This document shows, in pieces, positions 43,307 through 55,087 of a stretch of DNA of 64,000 nt. Under the pieces are notes generated by a model. That model worked only from the letters and a program-made list of their open reading frames with translations. It had not been told where the DNA came from and ran no database searches. The stretch spans positions 8,122,001 through 8,186,000 of the forward strand of contig NC_026660.2 in assembly GCF_000004075.3 (NCBI RefSeq), in the 5' to 3' direction. The stretch's first letter is position 1; each line of letters starts with the position of its first letter. The stretch comes from Cucumis sativus (taxonomy: Eukaryota; Streptophyta; Magnoliopsida; Cucurbitales; Cucurbitaceae). The position numbers and the translations under genes are program-made.

Positions 43307-45134
43307 TTATTCAAAGTATGGAAGATAAACATAATATGGACCTTCTTTTTAGTCCATGAAGATTAACTTTTTGTTTTGTACAAGGGAAGAGTACTAACTA
43401 TTGCTATCGGAAAATGTTTGCTTGATTCTAAAATCTTGGTTTGTTCCATTCAACGTGACTAACAATTTTTAATATGTAGGATGAATTTATTTTTCATGTA
43501 TTTTGTTACATAACTTAGGTTCACTCGTGAGGGATTAATATCAAGCTAGTGGATGAATACTTATTGGATCTTGAAAGGAGATTTAAAGGTATAGATGTCT
43601 ACATCTTTAACTAGCCCTTCTTTTTTTTCTTCTTTTTTTGTGCTTTTAACTACCCTTCTTAACAATGTTAATTGTTCCAAATTAAGCAATCGGTTATATT
43701 TCTCTCGTAAGTAAAAGACATTTAAAGTTGTTGTGTTAATTAGGGTCATGGCTTTTTAGATTTTCTTGGCAGATGATGCAAAAGCCTATAGAATACTAGA
43801 ATTCACATCTTATATTTTATTGGTTGCTATTAGTTGGACTGGTCATTAATTGTTGCATAAGACAGATTTATCTTGTACAACCTTTCTAGATCTTGTACGA
43901 ATTTTCTCAATTTGCTACACGAACTTTAGAATTTTTGTCGATTGGAGTTCTTTTGCTTGTTTGATTATTTGATCGACTAGTTATTTTGTTTTTCACATTT
44001 TGAATTGTTTTGTAGTGAAGGCAAAAAGGTGAATTAATAGTTTTGAGTAGATATGGTTTCCTTCAAAATGATTGACCGCAAGAGTGAGTTTAAATTTTCT
44101 CTTAAGGATATATTATTTTTTTATTTTGTTTAGTGGATCGGTTTCATATTTGAAATATTTAGTTATTGGTTTAGGGTTAAGCTACTTGGTTAGTACAATC
44201 TTATTGGTTTATTTTGTTTGTTTTTTGGTATTTAGAATGATTAGGACAGAGTGTTGTTCGTTTAAGGGGTTGAATATTGTGAATCGGGCTTTAGTCATTA
44301 ATCGTTATGTAATTACGATGTTAATCTAGTATTTTTGCTTCTCATCTTTGCCTCGATACTTGGAGTTTCATTATGGTCATCAACTCATTCACTTAGTTTA
44401 GTGTGTAGTTATGTGAGCCCTAGGTTTCTTAGAGATTATGTGTTGCATATTTTGTTAGGATTTCTACGTCTACGCTTAGCAATGCTCATGCATAAAAGAG
44501 AGAAGGTACGTGATTTTTTCTAATCATTTTGTTTCTTATATGAATTGTTTTTGTAATGGCATTAATGATAAATTTGGCTTAAGACTACGAGGATTTGTGC
44601 TCATTTTTTGGTTTGTGCTCATTTTCAAATCCATAAAATAAGTGCATTAAGAATTTTTATAAATGGTTATATATATTATTTAACTAATTAAACTTGTTGA
44701 TTTAGTGGTGATCCAATATTTGAGCCATGAAATTAATAGTGTTTAGACTAGATTTGTGTTCAAGTATGTGAATTATCATCACTTGTTGTGGCTGAGAGAA
44801 AAATGCAATGATCCTTTCTCTTGAATCTTGATTGTTGTATTGTGTAGGAAGAGAAGGCTATTGATCGTGGAATTCTTTCCTTGCTCCAACCTGCAACTTT
44901 GGTTCAAACTTTTGGACAAAGGAACCATGTTTGCTTGAACGAGGGTCCATCATTGTTCCTCCATACTGTCCTCCCTAGAAAATGAAAACCCACCTAATCC
45001 CCCTTGAAACTCCTTGCTCTATCATCGTCTATACTTGACAGTCGATTACTTGACGCTTTTAAAAACGTCAAGTATACGTTTACTTGACAATGTATTCACG
45101 TCAAGTAAACCAATTTTTGTAGTAGTGGGACCGG

Positions 45135-45820
45135 AGTTGGGTATATTGGGATTTATGTTCTAAAACTCGTAGATTGTAAATGTAATCAAATTGACCATTA
45201 TTAATAAAGTGTTATTATTATAGTTTCAATACATATTATTGATTATATTATTAGTTGTCTTAATAACCTAAGTTCAATAAACTAATATCTTAAGTTGTTT
45301 GATGAGTCTTGAACAGTATGTAGAGACATGTAGGGATCAATGTTCGAGATTAGCTTAAAGGGTATATAGTATAGGGAAAAGACTGGGTACCTTATTTTGG
45401 TAACATTATGAATACATCTCACTTTTTATTTGATATAAATGCAATGATCCAATGCGTTTATGTAGGTGACATGCAAGTAAGGGTATCCTATGCAATGAGT
45501 TTGCATAAGATCGGACCACAAAATAATAATCACTAGATGTAACTCTGTTAATTAGTTGTGTTTCTATTTCATTAGAATGATCTAAGTAACTTAGTATTAA
45601 TCTCGAGTGTATTATGAACTCTTGTTCATGATGGATTGTCCTTTCATTTGTATGGGCGAGAGTGGCCAGATTGCCAACTCAATATGCTTATCATTTTGGG
45701 AACAAGACCAAGTGGGGAGCTGGAAGCATAATTACATAAGATGAAATTCACTTCTTCCCTACTTTAGGGTAAGTAGATGAGTGTGTCCCTTAAATGGTGT
45801 CTCCGGAACTTGAACTGTCA
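45135..45820 (+). mobile_element. Copia LTR, cut off by a later insertion
   Basis: It begins about 45140 (TTGGGATTTATGTTCTAAAACTC) and continues through AATAAAGTGTTATTATTATAG, 'CTTGAACAGTATGTAGAGACATG', GGACCACAAAATAATAATCAC and 'TACTTTAGGGTAAGTAGATGAGTG' to AACTTGAAC at 45819. This is alignable with the LTR at 3350-4930 (there: AAAACTAGTAGTTTGTAA, TTTTAGGGTTAGTAGATAGG, 'CTGAATCCATGTCTTGAAC'). At that point the sequence switches abruptly to TGTCACACCCCGATTTAGG, the end of another repeat. The Copia pol remnant at 46842 is on the same strand and is probably its partner. Confidence 0.6.
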
Positions 45821-46840
45821 CACCCCGATTTAGGTTTTCCTTTCTAACCTAAATTATGGCATGATAAGACACTTTTGTAAACGACATTTTCCAACTTAGT
45901 TCTATAGAAATCATATTAAGAAATTCTATGAAAGTTTTGACAACATCTCCCCTAAAATTTGGGATAGCCAAACCTGAAAAGGGTAGAGTTTTTCACTTCT
46001 AGCTATATACATATATACAATATTCAAACTCAACACCTCAAGTGTGTCTCACCACACACTAATCCAAATTATTCCATTATAGGGAGTCTCAAGAAAAGTT
46101 TATAACCAAACTAGATAATTAGTTACCAAAGAATAACAGTTTACTAATAAATCTGATCTCAAATCACGTATCCATAGCATAAATCTCGCTACTTCTAACT
46201 ACTTCGTGAAGTAATACAAACTTGAGTATATACATACGAAAACGATAATCTATAAATGGTGAGGGGAAAGCTCAACAGAAGCCTAGACCTTGAGCGCTAT
46301 CTGGGGGGAGAGAAAAATACTAAAAAACGTGATTTAAAACTCAGTGAGTGGCAAGTTCTTTAAAATTAAAAGCTCGTATAAAACATACTAAAACAATGTG
46401 TAAAAATGTATCGATAATGAAGCAGTAATTAAAATGTCATCATTACATCATATTATAAACCACAAGTCAAGTCAACAAACCCATACTCAATCCAACCATG
46501 GCAAGGTGCCTAAATATACGGCCAATAATAGCTTGCACATGATCAAAGAATCATGAGGCCAAAACTAGCTCACACGTATTTAGTACCCGCCACGATAGAA
46601 ACCTTCATTTGATTCGAATAAGGTAGAATGCTAAATACACGGCCTGGAATAGCTCACACGTGATCTATATCCACAAGAAAACACACAGTCAAACAGAGCT
46701 CACACTTACTTAGCACCTACCATAGTAATGACCTCCGTCCAATCCAAACCTTGTTGGACATGGTTCACTATGATGAGCTTTGCTCAGTTGCCAAGTCCCT
46801 TTTGAGGATATGTTTTATAAATAGTTGTCTCTATTTTAAA
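45821..46840 (-). repeat. Non-coding repeat family, inverted copy inside the Copia remnant
   Basis: It begins TGTCACACCCCGATTTAGG. Its inverse complement matches the 3' part of the 56940-59917 element: GGTTTGGCTATCCCAAATTTTAGGGGAGATGTTGTC corresponds to GGTTTTGCTAACCATTATTTTAAGGGAGATACTGTC at 59760-59795, and GGTTAGAAAGGAAAACCTAAA to GGTTAGAGGGGAAAACCTAAA at 59887-59907. The conserved box is at 46300-46352, and two units of the 129-130-base repeat lie at about 46480-46740 (ACCTTC at 46601, ACCTCC at 46731). No coding frame. TG...CACACCCC ends are common in plant LTR elements, so a LARD-like retroelement is my best guess. Confidence 0.6.
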
Positions 46841-46841
46841 T

Positions 46842-48620
46842 AATGTTCCCTCTAAAAGTGTTTCAGAAGCACCTTATGAGCTATGGAAAGGACATGAAGG
46901 AAGTTTACGACACTTTAGGATTTTTGGATGCCCAACACACGTATTGGTGCAAAATCCTAAGAAATTGAAACATCATTCAAAATTATGCCTATTCATAAGT
47001 TATCTAAAGAAATCAAGAAGTGGTTTATTTAATGATCCTCAAGAAAGTAAAGTATTTTTATCGACAAATGCCACATTCTTAGAAGAAGATCACATCAGGA
47101 ATCATCAACCTAGGAGTAAGCTAGTATTTAATGAGATTTCGAAAAACGTTACAGATAAACCTAGTTTATGCACTAAATTAGTTAACAAAACTAGTAAATT
47201 TGGTCAATCACATCCTTCTCGAGAGTTGAGAGTGCCTCGACGTATTGAAGGGTTGTTCATTAGCTTGATAGCTACTTGAATTTAACTGAAACTCAAGTCA
47301 TCATACCATAGACGATCCATCAACCTATAAACAAGTGATGAATGATGTGGACCATGACTAGTGAATCAAAGCTATGGACATCAAAATGATATCTATGTAC
47401 TTTAATTATGTATGGACCCTAGTACATCAACCGAATGACATAAAACCAATTGTTTATAAATGGATCTACAAGAAAAAAACGAGATCAAATCGATAAAGTA
47501 CAAACTTTTAAGGCTTGACTTGTGTCAAAGGGTTATAGAGGGGTTGAAGTAAGCATATGGATCTTGGAATATAAGATTTGATGCTGCGATCAAGTCTTAT
47601 GGCTTTAAGAAGAATGTTGACAAACCTTGTGTTTACAAAAATGTCGACGATTTAATTATAACATTCTTAGTTTTGTATGTCGATGATATTCTACTCATTT
47701 GAAATGATGTAGGTTATCTTAATGACATCAAGGAATGACTAACTATGCAATTTTAAATGAAAGATTCGGGAGAACACTAGTCATGTCTCAAGCATCATAT
47801 ATAGACAAAATATTGTCTAGATATAAAATGCAAAATACCAAAAATGGTTAATCTGCTGTCATATAAATATGAAATTCATTTGTCAAAGTAACAATACTCT
47901 AAGACACCTCAAAAGATTGAGATTGTGAGACATATTTCATATGCTTCTGCTTTTTGAAGTATGATGTGTGCAATGTTATGTACTAGACCTAACATATGCT
48001 ACTTAGTAAGGATCGTCCACAGGAATTAGTCTAATCCTTGATGTGATCACTAGACAACTATTTAGAATATCCTAAAATATCTTAGAAGAACAAAAGACTA
48101 CATACTCGTATATGGTGCAAAGGATCTGCTTCTTAATGGATACATTGATTCTGATTTTCAAACTGATAAAGATGCTAAAAAGTCTACATCGAGATCAATA
48201 TTAACTCTAAATGGAGGAAAGGTAGTGTGAAGAATTGTAAAGCAAACTTGTATAGCTAACTCCACAATGGAAGCTGAATACGTAGTTGCTTGTGAAGAGG
48301 CAAATAAAGCAGTATGACTGATAAAATTCTTAACAGACCTGAAAGTTGTTCTAAATATGCATTTGTCAATCACTTTATGTTGTTACAATAGCAGTGCAGT
48401 TGTAAATTTAAGAGAACCTAGAAGCAATAAATGGAGAAAACATATCGAATGCAAGTACCATCTTATCCGAAAAATTGTACATCGTGGAGATGTTGTGGTG
48501 GCTAGATATCTTTTGAGCAAAATATTGTTGTTCCTTTTATAAAAGCTCTCATGGCTAAAGTTTTTTAAGGTCACCTATAGAGTTTAGGTCTACGATGTTT
48601 GAAACTAGGACAAGTGAGAG
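46842..48620 (+). pseudogene. Copia pol remnant (integrase C-end, RT, RNase H)
   Basis: The sequence follows plant Copia order. First comes SEAPYELWKGHEG / 'FRIFGCPTHVLVQNPKK' (about 46865-46970), the integrase C-end. Then come 'LFNDPQESKVFLSTNATFLE' and 'RVPRRIEGLF' (46944-47279), TYKQVMNDVD, 'KWIYKKKTRSNR' and a reverse transcriptase with 'LVLYVDDILLI' near 47675. The RNase H part holds 'YTDSDFQTDKD' (stop), 'KQTCIANSTMEAEYVVACEE' and 'KHIECKYHLIRKIVHRGDVV' (48440-48500). Deletions (for example the stretch before the YVDD box) and many stops make it inactive. It ends about 48620 near GGACAAGTGAGAGACTTATTG, the usual start of the 3' LTR. Confidence 0.85.
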
Positions 48621-50963
48621 ACTTATTGTGAATATGCCTCTGTTTGTTGTATTCATATGTTTATTGTACTCATATATATATTATTCTCTCATAGTTAAAT
48701 TCAACATTGGTTTATCCCACTATGAATTTTAGTGTAAGTGAGAGTCTGTTGGAATTTAAAATCATTCTCTATTCAATTGTATGGTTTCATATTGACCCTA
48801 GGTTCCTCGAGAACAAGGAGATGTTTGTAAACAAAGCATGGACTGGCATTGGTCAACCATTCTTTATCAATCAATTTTTCAAAAGGGAAAAGAAAGAGGT
48901 TCCTTCCGATGACTGAAACGCTAGCCCAATGATCTATTTTATAAGCATTGTTCACAACATTACTCAAATAAATTAATATTAACAGCAAGTGCTTGCTGAT
49001 TAAATGGTCAAGTTGGCCATTGATCTCTTTTTCGATCTTGGGTTCCAAAGAGATAGATGTGCCACTTCTTCTTCTGAAAACCTAAAGAGTTCAAGTTCTA
49101 ATGCTAAACCTTTAGTCACTATGATCTTTTCTTGTTCAAAACACCCAGGAAAGCCGACCCTTAGATTCTCTAACCTCATGAGGGGGTTGTTGAAGAAGTA
49201 TTGGATAAACTCAAGATCCGACCCTTGTTTCTTTTTTAATCTACACTTTATATTAAAGTTGTATTTTTAAACTTTTATAATTAATTTTAACAAATAAATT
49301 CTCTTTCTAAACTATATAACATAACACGTGTAACCCAGGTAGTATCAAATTAGTATTAGTAAATTAAAAGAGATAAAAGAATTATAATTAATCAAGTTTC
49401 ATTGTTTTCTACACTTTTAAAATTAAATTTAATGTTTTACTTTATAATTATTTAAATGAAATAATAGACTTTTGACAATGGATAATTGAAAATGATTATT
49501 TAATAAAAACTTAAAAATTAAAATTATAAAATCTAAAAATAAACAAAATTGAAAGGTAAAATTTTAAGATTTTGAAAGTAATAAATTCAAATAAAACTAA
49601 AAAAGAGTTAAGTTGTTAATAATTATAGAAAAGTAATTGGTAATTTTGAAATAACGATTTGAGAAATGTGAGTATTAGGAGGATGAAAAATAAGGAAATA
49701 GTAAACCTTTTAAATAATTGGTGAAGGAAGCAAACCCCTAATCCAACTCAACTCCTCCAAATAGCCGGTAAAAATAATCCAAGGAACCATTTACTTTTCC
49801 CAAAAAACTTTTCCTTTTCTTCATGGGCATCATGATTCAGTCCTTTAAAAATCATAACCACACTCTCATAAATCCCGCCATTGCTAATGATTATGAGCCT
49901 CGCTGTGCTTCACACTCATTGACGGGCTTTTTATGGTAAGCTTTTCTTTCAAACACCCATAGGAAAGTTGCAATCTCTTTCACTCTATAATGCAAATTTG
50001 CATCAACCTCATTTCTTGACAACACTGACTGATTTTGACTTCAAGTAATATATCTATGGCGATAATTTGGACTGATCAGCTAATTAGGTGACTTCTCTTT
50101 TCTATTTCTGTAAAACCCTAAATTTGATTTAACTCCTTCACTCGCCGCACTTCTTTCCGTGATTCCTGCAACAAACTTTGCTCGCAAAACTCGTCCAATT
50201 TTTTTTCTGAAGGGAAAATTCACCGTTCTTGTTCATGCATGTTAATTTATCGAGATATATATGAATCATTTGGAGGGTGGGTGTGAATCTTCAGTGAAAA
50301 AGATGACAAATGGGAACTTGTAGACGAACGAAAATAATAAAGAAAACGCTGGGGATTAGATTGAAAGAGCTGACGTGTAGTGAAAAGAGTGAACCGCAGG
50401 ACAAGTGTCGAACAAGAAAACGAGCAGTGAATAAAATATCATTTTAAACTTGAAGTATTACATATGTTCTTTTGCTTTTGGATCGCTCACTTTCGCCTTT
50501 CTTCCAGCTAATAACATTGATGTCCTTTCTTTCTTTTCTTTTCTTTTGCTTGCTTTTTCAATTTGTTGATCTTGTCTCTTGGGTATTAACTAGGTTTTTG
50601 CTGTCATGTGAAAACAGAGCATTTCATGGCTGTCTTTGCTGCTGATGGTCCCTAAAATTCTCATCACCTTTACTGTTTATTCTCAATAGGTCACTATTTT
50701 TTTTTTGTTTTCTCTCTTATGCTGGATTTGAACACTTGGGTTTTCATTTAAGCCTTCCTTTTTTTCCTTTTACGGTTCATTTTTCTTTGTTATCAGACTG
50801 TTAATCTGGAGTTAAATTCTGAGTCTAGTGATCTGAATGGAGATATTGGTTCTCTCTGAAAGCTTGATTTTTGTTCGATGTTTGGTTAGCGATCTGGGTT
50901 TGTACTCTTTTAGGTTCCTTGGTTGTCTGTTTTGAGATTTTCTTGTCGATTTGAAGAAGCAAA
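48621..50963. other. Intergenic DNA and 5' region of the sugar transporter gene
   Basis: 48621-48760 probably contains the worn 3' LTR of the Copia remnant. 48770-49260 includes two low-value open frames with no domain. 49260-49700 is AT-rich. From about 49740 the sequence becomes less biased, with pyrimidine-rich blocks at 49800-50260 and 50500-50950, as expected for promoter, 5' UTR and a possible leader intron of the transporter (ATG at 50964). Exact start sites are not determinable. Confidence 0.35.
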
Positions 50964-53900
50964 ATGAGTGGTTCTGTTTTGGTGGCTGTTGCTGCTGCTG
51001 TTGGAAACTTTTTGCAAGGATGGGATAATGCGACTATAGCAGGTAGTTTCATTCTTTCTCTCTTATTTTTTCCCTTGTTCCAAGGTAAAATTATTGAAGT
51101 TGTGTCCTTCCTTATTAGCAGCATCATGGTGTTCTTAAATTTATATCCTAAGCTCTTAAAAAACATGACTCCGTCGTTGCTGCAGGAGCTGTCCTGTACA
51201 TTAAAAAGGAATTCAATCTTGAAAGTAGCCCCACTGTAGAAGGGCTCATTGTGGCCACATCCCTTATCGGAGCCACTGTAATCACAACATGTTCTGGAGC
51301 AATATCAGATTGGCTCGGACGCCGGTTGCTGTTAATTTTATCATCTGTTCTTTACTTTATCGGTGGCATTATAATGCTGTGGTCTCCCAACGTATACATC
51401 CTTCTCCTAGGAAGGCTCTTGGATGGTTTTGGAATAGGTTTGGCTGTTACATTGGTTCCGGTGTACATATCTGAGACTGCTCCCCCTGAAATTAGAGGAT
51501 CATTAAACACACTTCCTCAGTTCACTGGCTCTGCTGGAATGTTCTTTTCATACTGCATGGTTTTTGGGATGTCTTTAATGGAATCCCCGAGTTGGAGATT
51601 GATGCTTGGGGTCCTATTTATTCCCTCTCTTATATATTTAGCATTGACAATATTTTTCTTGCCCGAGTCACCTCGCTGGCTTGTCAGTAAAGGCCGGATG
51701 CTCGAGGCCAAACGAGTGCTGCAGAGGCTCCGAGGCAGAGAGGATGTATCTGGTTAGTTATTGTTGATGCTAATTTACTCTTCTACCGTTGGTGTTGTTC
51801 TTTCATACATGATGTTGGAAGTTTGTAAGAATGCTTATTGATGGTTCATGCTGAATAATTTTTAATTGATTTAAAACTAGAAACATTATGAAACGCTTTT
51901 GAATAGTAGCTCATAGAAGAATAACTTAAAAACCTTTTCGCTCTAACTTTAGATTCATGACTTAAGTAGTCATAGCTGGGTTGTGACTTATTTACATGCA
52001 GTGATTCACAGTGAAACTACGGTATTAATAGTAGACTTCTAGTAGTGGGATGAAACACTAAGATTGTGTTCTATCAATGGAACTTCCATTGATAAATGAA
52101 ATAAATCCAAGGTCAAAGTGAAATAATAAAAGAAACGAATTAATCCTAATTCGGTTACAATCTATCTGTTACCTTCTCTCTCGAAGGTGCCCAGACTCAA
52201 ATCTCAAAACCTAACTGCCCTTCCCTCCAATAATTCAAACCTATTTATAAAACATATCCTAACTACTTACCCTAACAAACTCACACGTGCCTACCTAATT
52301 CTTCTTCCTTCGTCTAGTGTATTGGTGGATGATAGGGGGTCTATCATAGTGCACACTACAATTGCTTCAGACATTGATGACCTGCATTAATAAATTTATT
52401 GTTGAATGTGGCACTAGATTGTTGTGTTTAAATATAGTCCTTAACGGTTTTTCAGTTGTTTATAGTTGCTCCATTTTGTGTTTAAATGGATGGCTTTTCT
52501 TTTATACTATTGTTATAGGAAAGAAACTCTAGGGTCAGTTAGTGTCTTGCAGTTGTCGTTGGCTTTTACAACAATGGCTCACTCAAGCAAACTTCAGATG
52601 TTACTGATTGAATCTTTTGATGAACAGGTGAGTTGGCTTTACTTGTTGAGGGTCTTGGAGTTGGGGGTGAGACCTCTCTTGAGGAATACATAATTGGTCC
52701 AGCAGATGACCTTCCTGACCAAGATCTACTGACGGACAAAGATGGAATCAAATTGTATGGACCTGAACAAGGAGTCTCCTGGGTTGCTAGACCAGTTACA
52801 GGACAGAGTTCTATTGGACTAGTGTCTCGGCATGGAAGCATTATAAATCAGAGCGGGCTTGTTGATCCTCTCGTCACTCTCTTCGGCAGTGTACACGAGA
52901 AGCTTCCTGATACAGGAAGCATGCGTAGTACACTGTTTCCACATTTTGGCAGCATGTTCAGTGTTGGAGGTAACCAACATAGAAACGAAGAGTGGGATGA
53001 AGAAAGCCTTGCTAGAGAGGGTGAGGACTATCAGTCGGATGGTGCTGGTAATGATTCGGATGATAACTTAAGGAGTCCTTTGATATCGAGACAGACGACA
53101 AGCATGGAAAAGGACATGGTTGCACCTGCTCATGGTAGTCTTTCAAGCATGAGACAGGGCAGTCTGGCTGGAGAACCTGTTGGAAGCATGGGGATTGGTG
53201 GGGGTTGGCAACTTGCTTGGAAATGGTCTGAGAGAGAAGGCCCTGATGGAAACAAAGAAGGGGGGTTTAAAAGAGTTTATTTGCACCAAGAGGGCATTTC
53301 TGGACCTCAGCAAGGATCTATAGTGTCTCTTCCTGGTGGTGATGCCCTGACCGATGGAGGCTATATTCAGGCTGCTGCATTGGTCAGCCAACCAGCTTTA
53401 TACTCGAAGGAGCTTATGAGTCAGCATCCAGTTGGACCAGCTATGGTCCATCCTGAAAGCGTAACAAAAGGGCCAAGTTGGGTTGACCTTTTCGAACCCG
53501 GAGTCAAACACGCACTGCTCGTGGGAGTAGGAATTCAAATACTTCAGCAGGTAAAACTGTTTGCATCTTAGACCTTTGGCTTCTTCTGCTTCTTTTATTA
53601 ATAGTCTTTTCTCCAATTTATTTTATTTTCAGTTCTCTGGCATAAATGGAGTTTTGTATTACACTCCACAAATTCTTGAGAAAGCAGGTGTCGGAATCCT
53701 TCTTTCAAACTTGGGGATTGGCTCTTCTTCTGCATCTTTACTGATCAGTGGTCTAACCACATTATTGATGCTCCCTTCAATTGCAGTGGCGATGAGATTA
53801 ATGGACATCTCAGGTCGTAGGTAAGACACTTTTCCCTCTATTAATGCCAGCCACACGCCTTGTAACATTCATAGACAACAAAATTGTTGACCGAGAATGA

Positions 53901-54404
53901 CATGATTATTCTTCCACTTTTCTACATTTCACACTTCATATATTTCTCCCATCATGCAGGACTTTATTACTGTGGACCATCCCTGCCTTGATAGCATCCC
54001 TCGTCATCCTAGTTATTGGTAGCCTAGTGCAGATGGGCAGCATATTGAATGCATCTATCTCAACAGTCAGTGTAGTTGTTTACTTCTGCTTCTTCGTCAT
54101 GGGTTTCGGGCCAATCCCAAACATATTATGTGCAGAAATCTTCCCAACCCGAGTCCGTGGCCTATGTATTGCGATTTGTGCATTGACATTTTGGATTGGC
54201 GATATCATCGTCACATATACATTGCCCGTGTTGCTTAACTCCATTGGGCTTGGTGGTGTTTTCGGGATGTATGCAGTTGTTTGCATCATATCATGGGTGT
54301 TCGTCTTTCTAAAAGTTCCTGAAACCAAGGGAATGCCTCTTGAAGTAATCACCGAATTCTTCTCGGTTGGTGCCAAACAGCTTTTATCTGCCAAAAATGG
54401 TTGA
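50964..54404 (+). CDS. TST2: Tonoplast monosaccharide/sugar transporter (TMT2/TST2 type)
   Basis: Five exons join in phase to 733 codons plus TGA: 50964-51042, 51186-51752, 52628-53550, 53633-53820, 53960-54404. All introns are GT-AG. The protein belongs to the major facilitator sugar-transporter family: six membrane segments in residues 1-190 with QGWDNATIAG, DWLGRR, PETAPPEIRG-type ISETAPPEIRG and PESPRWLVSKG, a long hydrophilic central loop of about 300 residues (SRHGS, SRQTTSMEKD, 'SIVSLPGG'), then six more with QILQQFSGINGVLYYTPQIL and PETKG. That long loop defines vacuolar TMT/TST carriers, which load glucose, fructose or sucrose into the vacuole against protons. The start MSGSVLVAVAAAVGN and EYIIGPADD favour the TMT2 branch over TMT1. 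SRxxS-type loop sites suggest regulation by phosphorylation (known for the family). No lesion seen. Confidence 0.95.
52072..52094. repeat. Perfect 23-base palindrome in intron 2 of the transporter gene
   Basis: TATCAATGGAA-C-TTCCATTGATA has two 11-base arms around one central base. It lies in the longest intron (51753-52627), next to retro-like sequence at about 52020-52370 that reads on the minus strand like an LTR tail. Confidence 0.8.
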
Positions 54405-54640
54405 AATTCATCATACAAATTCAAATTTTTGACTGTTTGATACTTTGGTTGAATTTGATATTAATGATCTTTAAAATGCTAGCTCAGTTTTTGTAGAAGT
54501 TATTGGTCCTTTTTATCCTACTTCTCTCTCTCTATTTCTTATCCCTTAGTTACACTTGCTTATGAAATAAGATGTGTTTCAAATTTTTGTAATGGTATGA
54601 TCTTTTTAGGGGAAAGCCAAGAGAAAACTGAAGGCTCCAT
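54405..54640 (+). other. 3' flank of the sugar transporter gene
   Basis: This is the likely 3' UTR and polyadenylation region: AT-rich, with ATGAAATAAG near 54561 and TTTTTGTAATGG after it. The next element begins about 54640. Confidence 0.3.
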
Positions 54641-55056
54641 TTAGTTAGTTGTAATAATGATGTATTATGCATTGAGTTTGAGCAATGATGGATCCATAGA
54701 TTTTGGAAGACAATTCAAATTTATTACATCAAATCATATGTTATATACCTAGATTTAGATTAGATTTATATGAGGTTAGGGGTAGTTAGATATATAGGCA
54801 GGTAGATGGTTATAAATATGAAGTTTGGAAAGGAAGAAAGACATCAAGATCTGATTTTGGTGAAGATAAAGGGTTGTAACATTCTTTGAGAGAAAGGAAG
54901 GGCAAGAGAAAGGAAGGGCAAACTTTGCTGTAACATTCCTTGAGAGAAAGGAAGGTCAGAGGGTTATGGTTCTATTGAAGTGGTATTGAGTTTCTTTTGA
55001 TTACTTTGTATTTCTTAGTTTGATATCAATAAATACAAACACATTTTGGTATTCCA
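54640..55056 (+). mobile_element. LTR (3' part visible) of a retroelement
   Basis: The sequence runs from about 54640 to the CCATAAA just before the primer-binding site. It includes a TATA-like GGTTATAAATATGAAG (54808), a repeated GAGAGAAAGGAAGGGCAA (about 54890-54960) and 'ATCAATAAATACAAACAC', a poly(A) signal-like region. Position and order support an LTR. The 5' end is uncertain. Confidence 0.5.
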
Positions 55057-55060
55057 TAAA

Positions 55061-55072
55061 TTGGTATCAGAG
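55061..55072 (+). promoter_or_regulatory. Retroelement primer-binding site
   Basis: TTGGTATCAGAG matches the initiator-Met tRNA complement TGGTATCAGAGC for 11 bases and lies just after the LTR. It marks the start of the internal region of a plus-strand retroelement. Confidence 0.65.
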
Positions 55073-55087
55073 TATGTTCAACCTATA

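Larger units (their letters stand above)
41475..45127. mobile_element. Non-autonomous CACTA-type transposon carrying captured exon sequence
   Basis: The right end is CAATTTTTGTAGTAGTG (45111-45127), the inverse of CACTACTACAAAAATTG. The left end retains CTACTACAAAA (41477-41487) with the first two bases changed. Both ends are lined with ACTTGAC/GTCAAGT motifs: a dense array at 41490-41995 and 'GTCAAGTAT..TTTACTTGAC..CACGTCAAGTAAAC' at 45030-45110. That subterminal repeat structure is characteristic of CACTA (En/Spm) elements. No transposase was recognised in the 3.65 kb interior. Instead it holds a pyrimidine-rich gene-leader-like segment and a SWIB-domain exon (separate entries). The right end abuts a Copia LTR start by about 13 bases. 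No exact 3-bp target duplication could be confirmed. Confidence 0.7.

Noticed and set aside
41472..45130. GGA/TGG as target-site duplication of the CACTA element
   Set aside because: The left terminus is eroded, so its true first base is unknown and the 3-base match depends on the offset chosen.
53143..53391. Minus-strand frame across the sugar transporter loop exon
   Set aside because: Shadow of the coding exon at 52628-53550.
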